Source of the DNA: Christensenella sp. UBA4379
GTDB lineage: Bacteria > Bacillota > Clostridia > Christensenellales > Aristaeellaceae
Direction of reading: 5' to 3'
NCBI GenBank assembly: GCA_002391225.1
Contig: DGRV01000077.1
Coordinates: forward strand, 17,222 to 42,905
Length of the DNA: 25,684 nt
The notes under the pieces are model-generated. The model did not search any database and had not been told where the DNA came from. It worked only from the letters and a program-made list of their open reading frames with translations. Positions 1 through 8,271 of this stretch are shown here, piece by piece. Position 1 is the first letter of the stretch, and every line of letters begins with the position of its first letter. The translations under genes were made by a program, and so were the position numbers.

Positions 1-641
1 AGGGCGGCCAGCTGACCGAGGCCGTCCGGCGCAAGCCCTACTCCGTGGTCCTCTTCGACGAGATGGAAAAGGCCCATCCGGACGTGTTCAACGTCCTGCT
101 GCAGATCCTGGACGACGGCCGGCTGACCGACGGCCAGGGCCGGGTAGTGGACTTTAAGAACACCATCCTGATCATGACCAGCAACCTGGGTTCCCAGCAG
201 ATCCTGGAAGGAATCGACGAAGCCGGCAGCCTGAGCCCCGAAGCCCGGGACCAGGTGACCCGCCTGCTCAAGACCTCCTTCCGCCCCGAGTTCCTCAACC
301 GTATCGACGACACCGTCATCTTCACCCCGCTGACCAAGCCTCAGGTGGAGCAGATCGTGGAGCTGCTCTTAAAGAAGCTCCGCGCAAGGCTGTCCGACAT
401 GCAGCTGAACCTGACGCTCACCCAGGGCGCCAAGGACAAGCTGCTGGACATGGGCTACGACCCCGTCTACGGCGCCCGGCCCATGAAGCGCGTCCTGCAG
501 GCCAAGGTGGAAACCCTCGTGGCCCGCAAGCTGATCGAAGGCGCCGCCCTCCCCGGCGACACCCTGGTGGTAGACGCGGAAGACAGCGAGACTGGCTTTG
601 TGGTGAGCGTACAGGACGGGCACAGGATCGCGAACACCTAA
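1..641 (+). CDS. clpB: ClpB-type AAA+ disaggregase, C-terminal part (5' truncated by window)
   Basis: The reading frame is open from the window edge (first full codon at base 3) to a TAA at 639-641, so only about the last 212 residues are seen. The sequence starts inside the second AAA+ module: GQLTEAVRRKPYSVVLFDEM is the Walker B region (VVLFDE), followed by the very conserved DDGRLTDGQGR, the sensor-1 stretch TSNLGS, the arginine-finger region FRPEFLNRID, and the sensor-2 motif YGARPMKR in the C-terminal D2 small domain. ClpB/Hsp104 proteins are hexameric ATPases that thread aggregated proteins and work with DnaK. ClpC or ClpE share much of this region, but the D2-small wording and the short tail after GYDPVYGARP fit ClpB best. 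Translation stops right at the edge of a heptamer repeat. Confidence 0.9.
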   Translation, partial: GGQLTEAVRRKPYSVVLFDEMEKAHPDVFNVLLQILDDGRLTDGQGRVVDFKNTILIMTSNLGSQQILEGIDEAGSLSPEARDQVTRLLKTSFRPEFLNRIDDTVIFTPLTKPQVEQIVELLLKKLRARLSDMQLNLTLTQGAKDKLLDMGYDPVYGARPMKRVLQAKVETLVARKLIEGAALPGDTLVVDAEDSETGFVVSVQDGHRIANT

Positions 642-680
642 AACAATGCGTAATGCTTAATTCGTAATGCGTAATGAATA
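642..680. repeat. Heptamer-period intergenic repeat (TAATGCG type)
   Basis: Just after the clpB stop the sequence runs in 7-base steps: AATGCGT, AATGCTT, AATTCGT, AATGCGT, AATGAAT. The same period and core recur at 15004-15034, 15088-15120 and 19941-19972, and a related TAATGCC/TAATCCC form at 8221-8270 and 20046-20126. Function unknown. Confidence 0.75.
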
Positions 681-683
681 GCA

Positions 684-717
684 ATGCCCCGGAGCGCCTT
701 TGGCGGCTCCGGGGCAT
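684..717. terminator. GC-rich hairpin between convergent clpB and MFS genes
   Basis: Perfect 12-bp stem ATGCCCCGGAGC (684-695) with GCTCCGGGGCAT (706-717); GCC and GGC in the loop can add to it. It lies between two converging genes, so it may serve both. The flanking T content is modest on either side (GATGTTTATT on the plus strand), so strength is uncertain. Confidence 0.65.
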
Positions 718-775
718 GATGTTTATTCCAGCTTATTCAGCGTTCTTTGCAAATGGATCGTATATGATGATTGTT

Positions 776-2014
776 TCACGTCCCCTCCCGCGAAACGGCA
801 AACAGCCTGCAGCCGCTGTCTTTGGGGGCGGTGTGATGGAAACGGGCGGCGAAAAGGTGGTGGGCGATAAAGAAGAGGCCGGAAATCAGCTGCAGGGCGC
901 ACAGGAGGGCAAAGAAGCTCCGCGTGCCCAGAGCCTCCAGCAGGAAGCCGCCGGCCGCGGCGGCGGCCAGACTGGCCACGGCGCTGATCGAGTTGACCAG
1001 AGCCTGGGTGCTGGCCTCCATTCCCTCCGGGGCAAGGCGGCTCAGGTACTGGTAGCGGCTCGCGACATACAGGGCGTAGGAAAACCCACGCAGCAGCTGG
1101 GCCGAAAAGAGCGTCACCACGGAATGGCCCAGGACGTACAGGAGGTACTCCGCGGACAGAAGGGCCACGCTCAGCATCAGCGGCCAGCCCCAGCCAAAGC
1201 GGCCGGAAAAACGCCGGACCATCAGCAGCATCGGCACCTCGCAGATGCCGGCGGCGAACATCAGCGCCCCGTAGAGGCTGTTATCCACCTGAAACTCCGG
1301 CAGGGTAAACACCATGTAGGTCACCCGCCAGCTGAATGGGATCTGGTAGAGGATCTCGAATACGGCGTACCCGACGATCCAGGTATCGAGGATGGAGCGG
1401 AAGGGCATATCCCGAAGGCGCTGCCGCTTTTCCCGGGCCGGGTTTCCTTCGCTCTCGGCGGGGATCAGGGCCGTCAGCAGGATCGACAGGGTGGCGAAGC
1501 CCGCGAAAAAGTAATACACGTTCCTTACGTGCATCGCCCAGGTCACCGGCACGAAGGCCAGGCTGAACAGGGCGTAGCCGACGGAGGCCCAGCTGCGCAC
1601 GCTCCCGTAGGGAATCCTGAGCTGCGGATGGCTACTGACCCGGACCAGCCACAGCTCCATCATCATGTTGGAGGGATGGAAGAAAAAGTACATCACCACC
1701 AGCACGACGGCCAGGACCGGCAGCCAGCCGCCCCCGCCTCGGGACAGGCCGGGCACTGCCAGAGCACACAGGGCCGTGCCCGCCATGCAGAGCATGAAGC
1801 AGCGCTTCACCGACCGGATCCGGTCGGAAATGACGCCCCAGGTCGGCTGGGAGATGATGCCGACGCCGTTCAGCGCCGCCGTCATCAGCCCCATCTGCCC
1901 GGCGGAAAAGCCGATGGCCGTCAGAAAGACAGACAGGAAATTGGCCGCGGCAAAACAGCCATTATAGACAAATTCCGTCAAAGGCAGTTGTAGCTGGATT
2001 TTCTTTCTGTTCAT
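776..2014 (-). CDS. Major facilitator superfamily transporter
   Basis: A 412-residue polytopic membrane protein with about 12 hydrophobic segments and the usual two-halves layout. After helix 2 it carries QPTWGVISDRIRSVKR, matching the MFS loop 2-3 signature (G-x-x-x-D-R-x-x-x-R/K). The N-terminus (LPLTEFVYNGCFAAANFLS) and overall length look like the MFS_1-like / LacY-like symporter branch, whose members move sugars, nucleosides or drugs with protons. The substrate cannot be read from the sequence. The start ATG at 2014 has GGAG ten bases upstream. The gene stands alone, divergent from the BMP-domain gene and convergent with clpB, so its neighbours give no pathway hint. Confidence 0.85.
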   Translation of the reverse strand: MNRKKIQLQLPLTEFVYNGCFAAANFLSVFLTAIGFSAGQMGLMTAALNGVGIISQPTWGVISDRIRSVKRCFMLCMAGTALCALAVPGLSRGGGGWLPVLAVVLVVMYFFFHPSNMMMELWLVRVSSHPQLRIPYGSVRSWASVGYALFSLAFVPVTWAMHVRNVYYFFAGFATLSILLTALIPAESEGNPAREKRQRLRDMPFRSILDTWIVGYAVFEILYQIPFSWRVTYMVFTLPEFQVDNSLYGALMFAAGICEVPMLLMVRRFSGRFGWGWPLMLSVALLSAEYLLYVLGHSVVTLFSAQLLRGFSYALYVASRYQYLSRLAPEGMEASTQALVNSISAVASLAAAAAGGFLLEALGTRSFFALLCALQLISGLFFIAHHLFAARFHHTAPKDSGCRLFAVSREGT

Positions 2015-2111
2015 CGGATCAGAGCTCCATAAAATAGGTGGTTCCGTGCTGCGATCAGCCCGCCTTTGGGCAGGGGCCGGCGCATCAGCGGGCCCGGGCC
2101 ATTTCAGTCAC

Positions 2112-2140
2112 ATCATAAACCATCGCTCCTGGATTGTCCA
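2112..2140 (-). promoter_or_regulatory. Candidate sigma-A promoter for the MFS gene
   Basis: On the minus strand a TGGACA -35 (2140-2135) is followed by 17 bases and a TATGAT -10 (2117-2112), about 98 bases upstream of the MFS start codon. Nothing else is transcribed from this strand here. Confidence 0.5.
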
Positions 2141-2258
2141 GCAATCACGCCGCCGGATTGCACAAAATATATCAAAAAAACATACGCCGGGATATCCGTT
2201 CCCCAGACGTCCGCCCGTCCTTTGCCTGGATCGGCGGGATATTTACTTATTTCGCAAA

Positions 2259-2275
2259 GTGGGCAGGCTGCCCAC
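2259..2275. promoter_or_regulatory. Perfect inverted repeat, possible operator
   Basis: GTGGGCAG, one central G, then CTGCCCAC: a perfect 8-bp dyad about 100 bases upstream of the BMP-protein start, in the 361-base gap between two divergent genes. It has no T-run, so an operator or mRNA-leader hairpin is more likely than a terminator. The rest of the gap (2015-2375) shows only the MFS promoter and the ribosome site of the next gene. Confidence 0.4.
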
Positions 2276-2375
2276 CTTCCGGACTGGATTTCATGATATC
2301 ATAAACGGTAACCCCTCCATCCGTTCTATGGGACCGAGGCCATCCTCTGTCATTCGCTGTCAGGGAGGTAATATC

Positions 2376-5126
2376 ATGAAATCCACGCTGCGTCTGTTGT
2401 TCGTCTGTCTGCTGACGATGACCTTCTGCACCGCCGCTTTCGGGGAGTCCCTTTCCCTGCCCGGGAGCCTGAAGGAGATCCAGGAAGAAGCCTTCGCGGG
2501 CTGTGAAAATCTATCCGGCATCCTCGTGATCCCGACGGACGTGCAGGTAGCTGAAAACGCTTTTGACAATACGCCGCACCTGACGGTCCTCCGCGGCATA
2601 GCTGTGGTCGGGGACGAATCTACGCCCCGGGACGGCACCCTGAACGGGGAGGTGTGGACGGCTGTTTCCGCGTTCTGCGAGGCCCGGAACCTGGACTGCA
2701 CCTATACCACGGATGCTGCCGCCGCCCTTCAGAACGGCTACGATGTGATCATCACCGTCGGCTTTTTGGCCTCCGATGCGGTGAATCTCCTGCAGACTCA
2801 GCATCCGGACGCCCGCTTCATCTGTCTGGACGCCGAAGTGGATCATCAGCAGGACAACGTGTACTGCGTCCAGTACAATACCGAGCAGTCCGGCTTCATG
2901 GCTGGCTACGCCGCCGTCCGGATGGGATACAGGTCCCTCGGCTTCCTGGGCGGCATCGACATTCCCGACGTGGTCAGCTTCGGCAACGGGTTTATCCTGG
3001 GCACGAACCAGGCGGCGGCCGAACAGGGGATCGAAGAAAAGGTCACTGTGGCCCGCGCATATACCGGCACCTTTGCTCCGGAACCCGCCGTATATGAGAC
3101 AGCGGCATCCTGGTATGACAAGGGCGCGGAGATTATCTTCTGCTGCGGCGGAGATATGTGCCAGGCCGTGATCCAGGCCGCCAACGAGAAAAACGCCCTG
3201 ATGATCGGTGTAGACTCGGACCAGAGCCATCTGGGCAGGGCCGTGGTCACCAGCGCGATGAAGAACCTGGGCTTCTCCGCCACGGACGCCCTCGCCCGCA
3301 TCCTGAACGGCAGTTGGGCAGAATTAGGCGGGACGAGCGTCCGGCTGGGCGTCGTCAGCGCAGATCCTGATCAAAACCATGTCTGCCTGGCCCCCAATAC
3401 GCAGTTCGGCGGCGGCTTTACCGCTACCGATTACGCGGCCATGGTAGCCAGCCTGTACAGGGGAACCTATCCCTCCGGCGGGATTGCGATTACCGTCACC
3501 CCGGAACCCTACCTCCCCCGCGTGGCTGTGGTCGGGGACGAACCGAACCCTGGGAGGGGCACCCTGGACTGGGATGTGAAAACGGCTGTTTCCACTTTCT
3601 GCGGAGAAAGGAAAATTGATTTCATCTATATAACGGACGCCGCCGCTGCCCTTCAGAATGGTTATGACGTCATCATCACCGTCGGCTTTATGGCTTCCGA
3701 CGCAGTCAACAGCCTCCAGACGCAGCATCCCGACGCCCGCTTCATCTGTCTGGACAGCACGATGGAGAACCAGCAGGAAAACAATGTGTACTGCGTCCAG
3801 TACGATACCGAGCAGTCCGGTTTCATGGCCGGTTACGCCGCTGTCCGGATGGGTTATCGCTCCCTGGGTTTCCTGGGCGGCATGGCGATTCCAGACGTCA
3901 TCGGCTTCGGCGACGGCTTCATCGCGGGGGTCAATCAGGCCGCTGCTGAACTGGGCATCACCGGTGATGTCACCGTTGCCCGCGCCTACACCGGCACCTT
4001 CGCGCCGGAACCCATCGTGTACCAAAAAGCGGCGTCCTGGTATGACCAGGGCATAGAAATCATCTTTAGCTGCGGCGGCAGTATGTGCCAGGCCGTGATC
4101 CAGGCCGCCGATGAAAAAAACGGCCGGATGATCGGAGTGGACTCGGACCAGAGCAACCTGGGCAGCGCTGTGGTCACCAGCGCGATGAAGAACATGGGCT
4201 TCTCCGCTACAGACGCCCTCACCCATATTCTCAGCCGCGATTGGAGCAGCCTCGGCGGGACCAGCCCCCGGCTGGGCGTCATCAGCAAGGATCCTTCCGA
4301 AAACCACGTCTGCCTGGCTCCCAATACACAGTTTGACGGCGGCTTTACCTCCACCGATTACGCGGCCATGGTAGCCAGCCTGTACAGGGGAACCTATCCC
4401 TCGGGACAGACTCAGATCAACGTCACAGAGGAGCAGGAGGATGAAGAACCGGTCACCGTTTCCTCCTCTGCCGAACTGCAGGCTCTTGGCGATACATTAA
4501 CCGGCACCGTCATCGTCGTCTCTGTGAACGATGAGCCTGTCGACCTGAACTGGCCTGTCACGCTGGCCGGAGAACTCCGGGTCGAAACCGGGGACAGCCA
4601 TTTCAGCAGCCTGCGCATCCTGGAGAGCGGCAGCCTCACCCTGGCGGAGGGCGGCTTTGTGCAGACCCTCAGTGACTGGGATCCTGCCACCGGCACGCCG
4701 AACGCCGTCGCTCAGGTCTGGGTAAACGGCGGCACTCTGAACGCCGCCCTGGGGACAATAGCTGATTACAGCACCGTGTATATTCGCAGCGGTTTCTTTA
4801 CCCTCGCCGAAGGGGCGGACGGTGTCTATCTGATCGGCGGGGCCATGGACGAACAGTCCCTGCGCACGTTTCTTTCCGACCCCCGGATGGACGAACTCTT
4901 CCTGGAGGGGGACATGATCCTGACAGACGATGTGACTCTGCCGTGCAATACGCAGATCATGTCCCAGGCTGCCGTCACGGTCCCGAATGGCGTCACGCTG
5001 ACGGTCTGCACCGGCTGCGTCCTGAACGTCACGGACGGTACGCTGACCATCGCCACAGGCGGCGAATTGGTTATTGAGAACGGCAGCCAGGTATACGGGG
5101 ACGTGCACTGGGAACAGGCCCCCTGA
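2376..5126 (+). CDS. Secreted protein with two tandem BMP/PnrA-like substrate-binding domains and a beta-solenoid-like tail
   Basis: A 916-residue protein. ATG 2376 is chosen because CAGGGAGGT lies just upstream and the next residues form a signal peptide (MKSTLRLLFVCLLTMTF..., AFG-ES cleavage); the frame is open further upstream but without signal or ribosome site. No lipobox cysteine is seen. Residues about 28-73 (GSLKEIQEEAFAGCENL) resemble a single BspA-type leucine-rich repeat. Residues about 76-375 and 384-680 are two copies of a BMP/PnrA-like type 1 periplasmic-binding fold, each with GYDVIITVGF, QSGFMAGYAAVRMGYRSLGF, EIIF-CGG-MCQAVIQAA and GVDSDQS. PnrA/BMP relatives bind nucleosides for ABC import. 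Residues about 690-916 are repetitive, with many short beta-like units (GTLTIATGGELVIENGSQV). No transporter genes are adjacent. A sensory or surface-binding role is inference. Confidence 0.8.
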   Translation: MKSTLRLLFVCLLTMTFCTAAFGESLSLPGSLKEIQEEAFAGCENLSGILVIPTDVQVAENAFDNTPHLTVLRGIAVVGDESTPRDGTLNGEVWTAVSAFCEARNLDCTYTTDAAAALQNGYDVIITVGFLASDAVNLLQTQHPDARFICLDAEVDHQQDNVYCVQYNTEQSGFMAGYAAVRMGYRSLGFLGGIDIPDVVSFGNGFILGTNQAAAEQGIEEKVTVARAYTGTFAPEPAVYETAASWYDKGAEIIFCCGGDMCQAVIQAANEKNALMIGVDSDQSHLGRAVVTSAMKNLGFSATDALARILNGSWAELGGTSVRLGVVSADPDQNHVCLAPNTQFGGGFTATDYAAMVASLYRGTYPSGGIAITVTPEPYLPRVAVVGDEPNPGRGTLDWDVKTAVSTFCGERKIDFIYITDAAAALQNGYDVIITVGFMASDAVNSLQTQHPDARFICLDSTMENQQENNVYCVQYDTEQSGFMAGYAAVRMGYRSLGFLGGMAIPDVIGFGDGFIAGVNQAAAELGITGDVTVARAYTGTFAPEPIVYQKAASWYDQGIEIIFSCGGSMCQAVIQAADEKNGRMIGVDSDQSNLGSAVVTSAMKNMGFSATDALTHILSRDWSSLGGTSPRLGVISKDPSENHVCLAPNTQFDGGFTSTDYAAMVASLYRGTYPSGQTQINVTEEQEDEEPVTVSSSAELQALGDTLTGTVIVVSVNDEPVDLNWPVTLAGELRVETGDSHFSSLRILESGSLTLAEGGFVQTLSDWDPATGTPNAVAQVWVNGGTLNAALGTIADYSTVYIRSGFFTLAEGADGVYLIGGAMDEQSLRTFLSDPRMDELFLEGDMILTDDVTLPCNTQIMSQAAVTVPNGVTLTVCTGCVLNVTDGTLTIATGGELVIENGSQVYGDVHWEQAP
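2601..4405 (+). repeat. Internal tandem duplication of about 924-927 bp encoding the two BMP domains
   Basis: The motif GCTGTGGTCGGGGACGAA at 2601 recurs at 3525 (offset 924). A 50-base stretch starting at 3426 recurs identically at 4353 (offset 927); the 3-base difference is one codon inserted in copy 2 (QQENN against QQDN). Parts are identical at the DNA level, so the duplication is recent or is being homogenised by gene conversion. Confidence 0.9.
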
Positions 5127-5136
5127 ATGATCTATA

Positions 5137-5182
5137 CACATCAAAACGGTCTGCTCTCCGCAAAGCAGCCCGTTTTGATGTG
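5137..5182. terminator. Long hairpin downstream of the BMP-domain gene
   Basis: Arms 5137-5155 (CACATCAAAACGGTCTGCT) and 5164-5182 pair over 19 bp with a single mismatch, with an 8-base loop. It starts ten bases after the stop codon. No T-run follows on the plus strand (CCCAGCTG), so it may be a terminator of low U content or an mRNA 3' stabiliser. The rest of the gap to 5279 shows nothing further. Confidence 0.6.
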
Positions 5183-5279
5183 CCCAGCTGTGCCTCCACA
5201 GTCGGCCTGATCCTCCCCCGCCAAAGAACTCCCTCAGTTCCTCCTCGTTCCTAAGCTGGTTTTTCTGTTCATTTCATTC

Positions 5280-6248
5280 TCAGTACCCGATCTGCTCGAG
5301 GATCTGGTCCATCACCCCCGCGCACCGCAGGGAGAAGGCTTTGGAGACCCGAGGGCTTTCTCCGTCGGTGATGCAGCGGCCCAGCTGCTCGACCTCCAGG
5401 CGGTAGTTGTTCAAAGCTGTGACGGTTTTGGTTTCCGCCCTGTCGTCCCGGATCACCGTATAGGGGATCTCGCCCATCTGGTTGAACTGTACCGGGGAAT
5501 GAATCTCGCCCTTCGTGCCGTAGATGTGCAGGCGGTCCCTGCGGCCCTGGGGCAGGAGCATCCCGCAGTCCAGCTTGGCGACGGCCCCGTTTTCATAGAG
5601 CAGCAGGGCGGTGGTGTACAGGTCGATCTTCTTTTCGGAAAACTGGGCGGCGGCGCGGACGGTTTCCGGGTCCCTGCCCATCAGATACAGGGCCATGCTC
5701 ATGGCGTAGCAGCCCAGGTCGTACATGGCTCCGCCGAAGGTCTCTTTCCGCAGGCGGATGTCGGTGTCCGGCCGGCGGCCGGTCAGAAAGGCAGATTCCA
5801 GATAGCGGATTTCGCCGATGGTCCCGGCCTCGATCTCCGCCCGGACAGTGGATACGATGGGGCTGTGGAGATAGGCAAAGGCCTCCATCAGGAAGACGCC
5901 GTTCTCCTCCGCCGCGCGGAACATGGTTTCCGCCTGGGCCTTGGATACGGCCAGGGGCTTTTCGCACAGCACGTGCTTGCCGGCCTGCAGGGCCCGCACC
6001 GACCAGGCGCAGTGCAGGTCGTTGGGCAGGGGGATATAGACGGCCTCCACCTGTGGGTCGTTCAGCAGCTCCTCGTAGCTGCCGTACGCCTTTTCAAAGC
6101 CGAATTCCCGCTGGAAGGCCTGGGCCTTCTCCAGGCTCCGGCCCGCGATGGCGTACAGGGTGCAGTTGTCCGCCGTTTTCATGGCAGGAATGGTCTGGCC
6201 CCGGGCGATGTCCGCCGTGCCCAGGACGCCCCAATTGATCTTTCTCAT
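5280..6248 (-). CDS. Gfo/Idh/MocA family NAD(P)-dependent oxidoreductase
   Basis: A 322-residue protein. The N-terminus has the Rossmann dinucleotide fold (WGVLGTADIA, residues 6-15), and residues 96-98 are the family EKP motif in KHVLCEKPLA, whose lysine takes part in catalysis. The C-terminal half is the usual alpha/beta domain with GGAMYDLGCYAMSMALYLMG, and an LHIYGTKGEIHSP stretch typical of the family. Members oxidise or reduce sugars, inositols and related polyols, or act as trans-dihydrodiol-dehydrogenase-like enzymes; substrate cannot be assigned. ATG 6248 is preferred over an upstream in-frame ATG at 6272 because GGGAGGATCGCA directly precedes it. It appears to be a single-gene unit: the flotillin gene upstream ends at its own terminator. 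Confidence 0.9.
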   Translation of the reverse strand: MRKINWGVLGTADIARGQTIPAMKTADNCTLYAIAGRSLEKAQAFQREFGFEKAYGSYEELLNDPQVEAVYIPLPNDLHCAWSVRALQAGKHVLCEKPLAVSKAQAETMFRAAEENGVFLMEAFAYLHSPIVSTVRAEIEAGTIGEIRYLESAFLTGRRPDTDIRLRKETFGGAMYDLGCYAMSMALYLMGRDPETVRAAAQFSEKKIDLYTTALLLYENGAVAKLDCGMLLPQGRRDRLHIYGTKGEIHSPVQFNQMGEIPYTVIRDDRAETKTVTALNNYRLEVEQLGRCITDGESPRVSKAFSLRCAGVMDQILEQIGY

Positions 6249-6294
6249 TGCGATCCTCCCTGATCCAATCATGGTACGAATTTCGTCTGCCTGT

Positions 6295-6325
6295 ATGATA
6301 CCTCTTAAAGTACCCTCTAAGTCAA
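6295..6325 (-). promoter_or_regulatory. Possible promoter for the oxidoreductase gene
   Basis: Minus-strand TTGACT (6325-6320) and TATCAT (6300-6295) are separated by 19 bases, longer than ideal. Position fits a 5' leader of about 40 bases. Weakly supported. Confidence 0.35.
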
Positions 6326-6398
6326 TGGGAAAGAGAGAAAAAACGGAAGATTCCGGAAAATCTTCTCATTTTCCGCAAAACCGCCCATCCTTCAAAAG

Positions 6399-6423
6399 GG
6401 GGCTGCCGCGGCGCGGCAGCCCC
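6399..6423 (-). terminator. Rho-independent terminator of the flotillin gene
   Basis: An 11-bp perfect stem (GGGGCTGCCGC at 6399-6409 with GCGGCAGCCCC at 6413-6423) has a 3-base loop. Read on the minus strand it is followed by CTTTTGAAGG. It lies 24 bases past the flotillin stop codon. Confidence 0.75.
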
Positions 6424-6447
6424 TTGCACTGGGAATGTGTATGCTGT

Positions 6448-7860
6448 TTACTTTTCCTGATCCTGCCCGTCCTGTTCCGTGCCCTGGATCATCTTCGCCC
6501 CGGTGTAGCCGGCAATCAGGGAGGCCAGGTCGATACCGGTGGACTCCTTCAGGCCTTCGATGATCTGGCTGCTGGACTGCATGACGTCCCGGACCAGCTT
6601 GGAGGAATTGCCGTCGCCGTACATGACGATCTTGTCGGTCTGGGCCAGGGGGGCGGCGGCGTTCTTGACCACCTCGGGCAGGGCGGCCAGGTACATTTCG
6701 AGAATGGAGGCTTCGCCCATCTTTTTCTGGGCCTCGGCCTTCTTTTCGATGGCTTCCGCCTCGGCCAGTCCCTTGGCCCGGATGCCCTCGGCCTCCTGCT
6801 CCATGGCAAAGCGGGCGGCTTCGGCGGCGGCCTTCCTGGCTTCGGCCTCCTGGATGGCTTCGTACTTCTTGGCGTCCGCGTCGCGCTGGCGGCGGATCAG
6901 GTCGGCCTCGGCCGCCTTTTCAGCCTCGTACTTTTTGGCGTCCGCGGCCTTGCGCACCTCGGCGTCCAGCTTGCGCTCGCGGATGGCGATTTCCCGCTCG
7001 GCCAGCTCGGTTTCCTTTTCCCGGCGGGCGATGTCGGCGTCGGCCTTGGTGATTTCGATGGTCTTGCGCTGGCTCTCCTGCTGGATGGCGTAGGCGGCGT
7101 CGGCCTCGGCCTTCTTGGTGTCGGCCCGCACCTTCATTTCAGCCTCCTGCACATGCAGGTCGGCGTTCTGGGCGGCGATCTTCTTTTCGGTCTCCACCTT
7201 GACGGCGTTGGCCTCTTCCTGGGCCTGGGAGGAAGCGATGGCGATGTCACGCTGGGCGTTCGCCTTGGCGATCTGGGCGTTCTTGCGGATCTGCTCGACG
7301 TTGTCGATGCCCATGTTCTCGATGGTGCCGGCGTTGTCCCGGAAGTTCTGGATGTTGAAGTTCACCAGCTCGATGCCCAGCTTGGCCATGTCAGGGATGA
7401 CGTTTTCAGATACCTTCTTGGCGACGCCCTGTCGGTCCTGCACCATTTCCTTGAGGCCCACGGAACCGACGATCTCGCGCATGTTGCCCTCCAGCACCTG
7501 GGTGACCATGGCGATCAGCTGGTTGCGGTCCATGTTGAGCAGGCTTTCCGCCGCCTTTTCCAGGAGCTTGGGGTCAGAGGATATTTTTACGTTGGCGACG
7601 CCGTCCACCATGACGTTGATAAATTCGTTGGTAGGCACGGCCTCGGAGGTTTTGACGTCCACCGTCAGCACCTGAAGGGAAAGCACGTCGACCCTCTCCA
7701 GGAAGGGGATTCGCCAGCCCGCCTTACCGATCAGGATGCGGCGGCGGCCCATGCCGGAGATGATGTAGGCCTTGTCCGGCGGCGCTTTGAGATAGCCGGC
7801 GCCCAGCAGCAAAAGAAGCAGAAATACAGCGCCCAGGATGACGATCAGTGTGATGCTCAT
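6448..7860 (-). CDS. Flotillin-family SPFH-domain membrane protein
   Basis: A 470-residue protein. One N-terminal membrane segment (about residues 3-26, ITLIVILGAVFLLLLLLGAG) is followed by an SPFH/band-7 domain (about 30-200, including KAGWRIPFLERVDVLSLQ and GIELVNFNIQNFRD). Next comes a long charged coiled coil rich in EA/KA pairs (about 210-400), as in bacterial FloT/YuaG, then a C-terminal oligomerisation segment (MYLAALPEVVKNAAAPLAQT). Flotillins scaffold membrane microdomains and affect signalling, secretion and membrane fluidity. ATG 7860 is chosen over one 21 bases upstream because AAGGAGGTATCTGTC precedes it. The NfeD-like partner often found beside floT is not in this window. Codons for A, E and K repeat heavily, which creates long spurious open frames on the other strand. 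Confidence 0.9.
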   Translation of the reverse strand: MSITLIVILGAVFLLLLLLGAGYLKAPPDKAYIISGMGRRRILIGKAGWRIPFLERVDVLSLQVLTVDVKTSEAVPTNEFINVMVDGVANVKISSDPKLLEKAAESLLNMDRNQLIAMVTQVLEGNMREIVGSVGLKEMVQDRQGVAKKVSENVIPDMAKLGIELVNFNIQNFRDNAGTIENMGIDNVEQIRKNAQIAKANAQRDIAIASSQAQEEANAVKVETEKKIAAQNADLHVQEAEMKVRADTKKAEADAAYAIQQESQRKTIEITKADADIARREKETELAEREIAIRERKLDAEVRKAADAKKYEAEKAAEADLIRRQRDADAKKYEAIQEAEARKAAAEAARFAMEQEAEGIRAKGLAEAEAIEKKAEAQKKMGEASILEMYLAALPEVVKNAAAPLAQTDKIVMYGDGNSSKLVRDVMQSSSQIIEGLKESTGIDLASLIAGYTGAKMIQGTEQDGQDQEK

Positions 7861-7928
7861 GACAGATACCTCCTTCAACAAGATGGGTCGTTGGGATGAT
7901 CATTCGGAAGCTTCCCTTGACGGAATTC

Positions 7929-7958
7929 ATGATACCATATCCGGCATCCCTTTATCAA
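7929..7958 (-). promoter_or_regulatory. Candidate promoter for the flotillin gene
   Basis: Minus-strand TTGATA (7958-7953), an 18-base spacer and TATCAT (7934-7929), about 70 bases upstream of the flotillin start. Both hexamers are close to sigma-A consensus. From here to 8161 the gap is lower in GC and shows no convincing gene. Confidence 0.5.
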
Positions 7959-8161
7959 GAAACGGACCCAACCATACGTTCTGCCCTGTACTATCAGCAT
8001 TTTTGGCACAAAAGATCCTTTTCTCCCCGTTTTTCGCAAATTCTTCCAAAAAGTCTGATACATGAGCCAAAAGAGAAGATCCGAGGCTTTTTCAAAAAAT
8101 CCGTATCTGCCATTCTTCTGACACAATCATCCATCCCCTTCCGCCCCCCCACCAACACCAA

Positions 8162-8188
8162 ACGCCGCTCCCATCCCGAGAGCGGCGT
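8162..8188 (-). terminator. Hairpin downstream of the zinc-ribbon gene
   Basis: Nine-bp perfect stem ACGCCGCTC (8162-8170) with GAGCGGCGT (8180-8188). On the minus strand it is followed by TTGGTG only, so termination strength is doubtful. Confidence 0.45.
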
Positions 8189-8220
8189 CTGCCATATACA
8201 ACTCATATCATCCGGCACTA

Positions 8221-8270
8221 CTGCCTAATGCCTATTCCCTATTGCCTAATCCCTATTCCCCAATGCCTTC
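8221..8270. repeat. Heptamer-period repeat (TAATGCC/TATTCCC type)
   Basis: Runs as TAATGCC, TATTCCC, TATTGCC, TAATCCC, TATTCCC, CAATGCC, ending two bases before the stop codon of the zinc-ribbon gene. Same family as the longer array at 20046-20126. Confidence 0.75.
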
Positions 8271-8271
8271 C

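Noticed and set aside
2046..2375. N-terminal extension of the BMP-domain protein
   Set aside because: Open frame only; no ribosome site, and it would bury the signal peptide that starts at 2376 behind GGGAGG.
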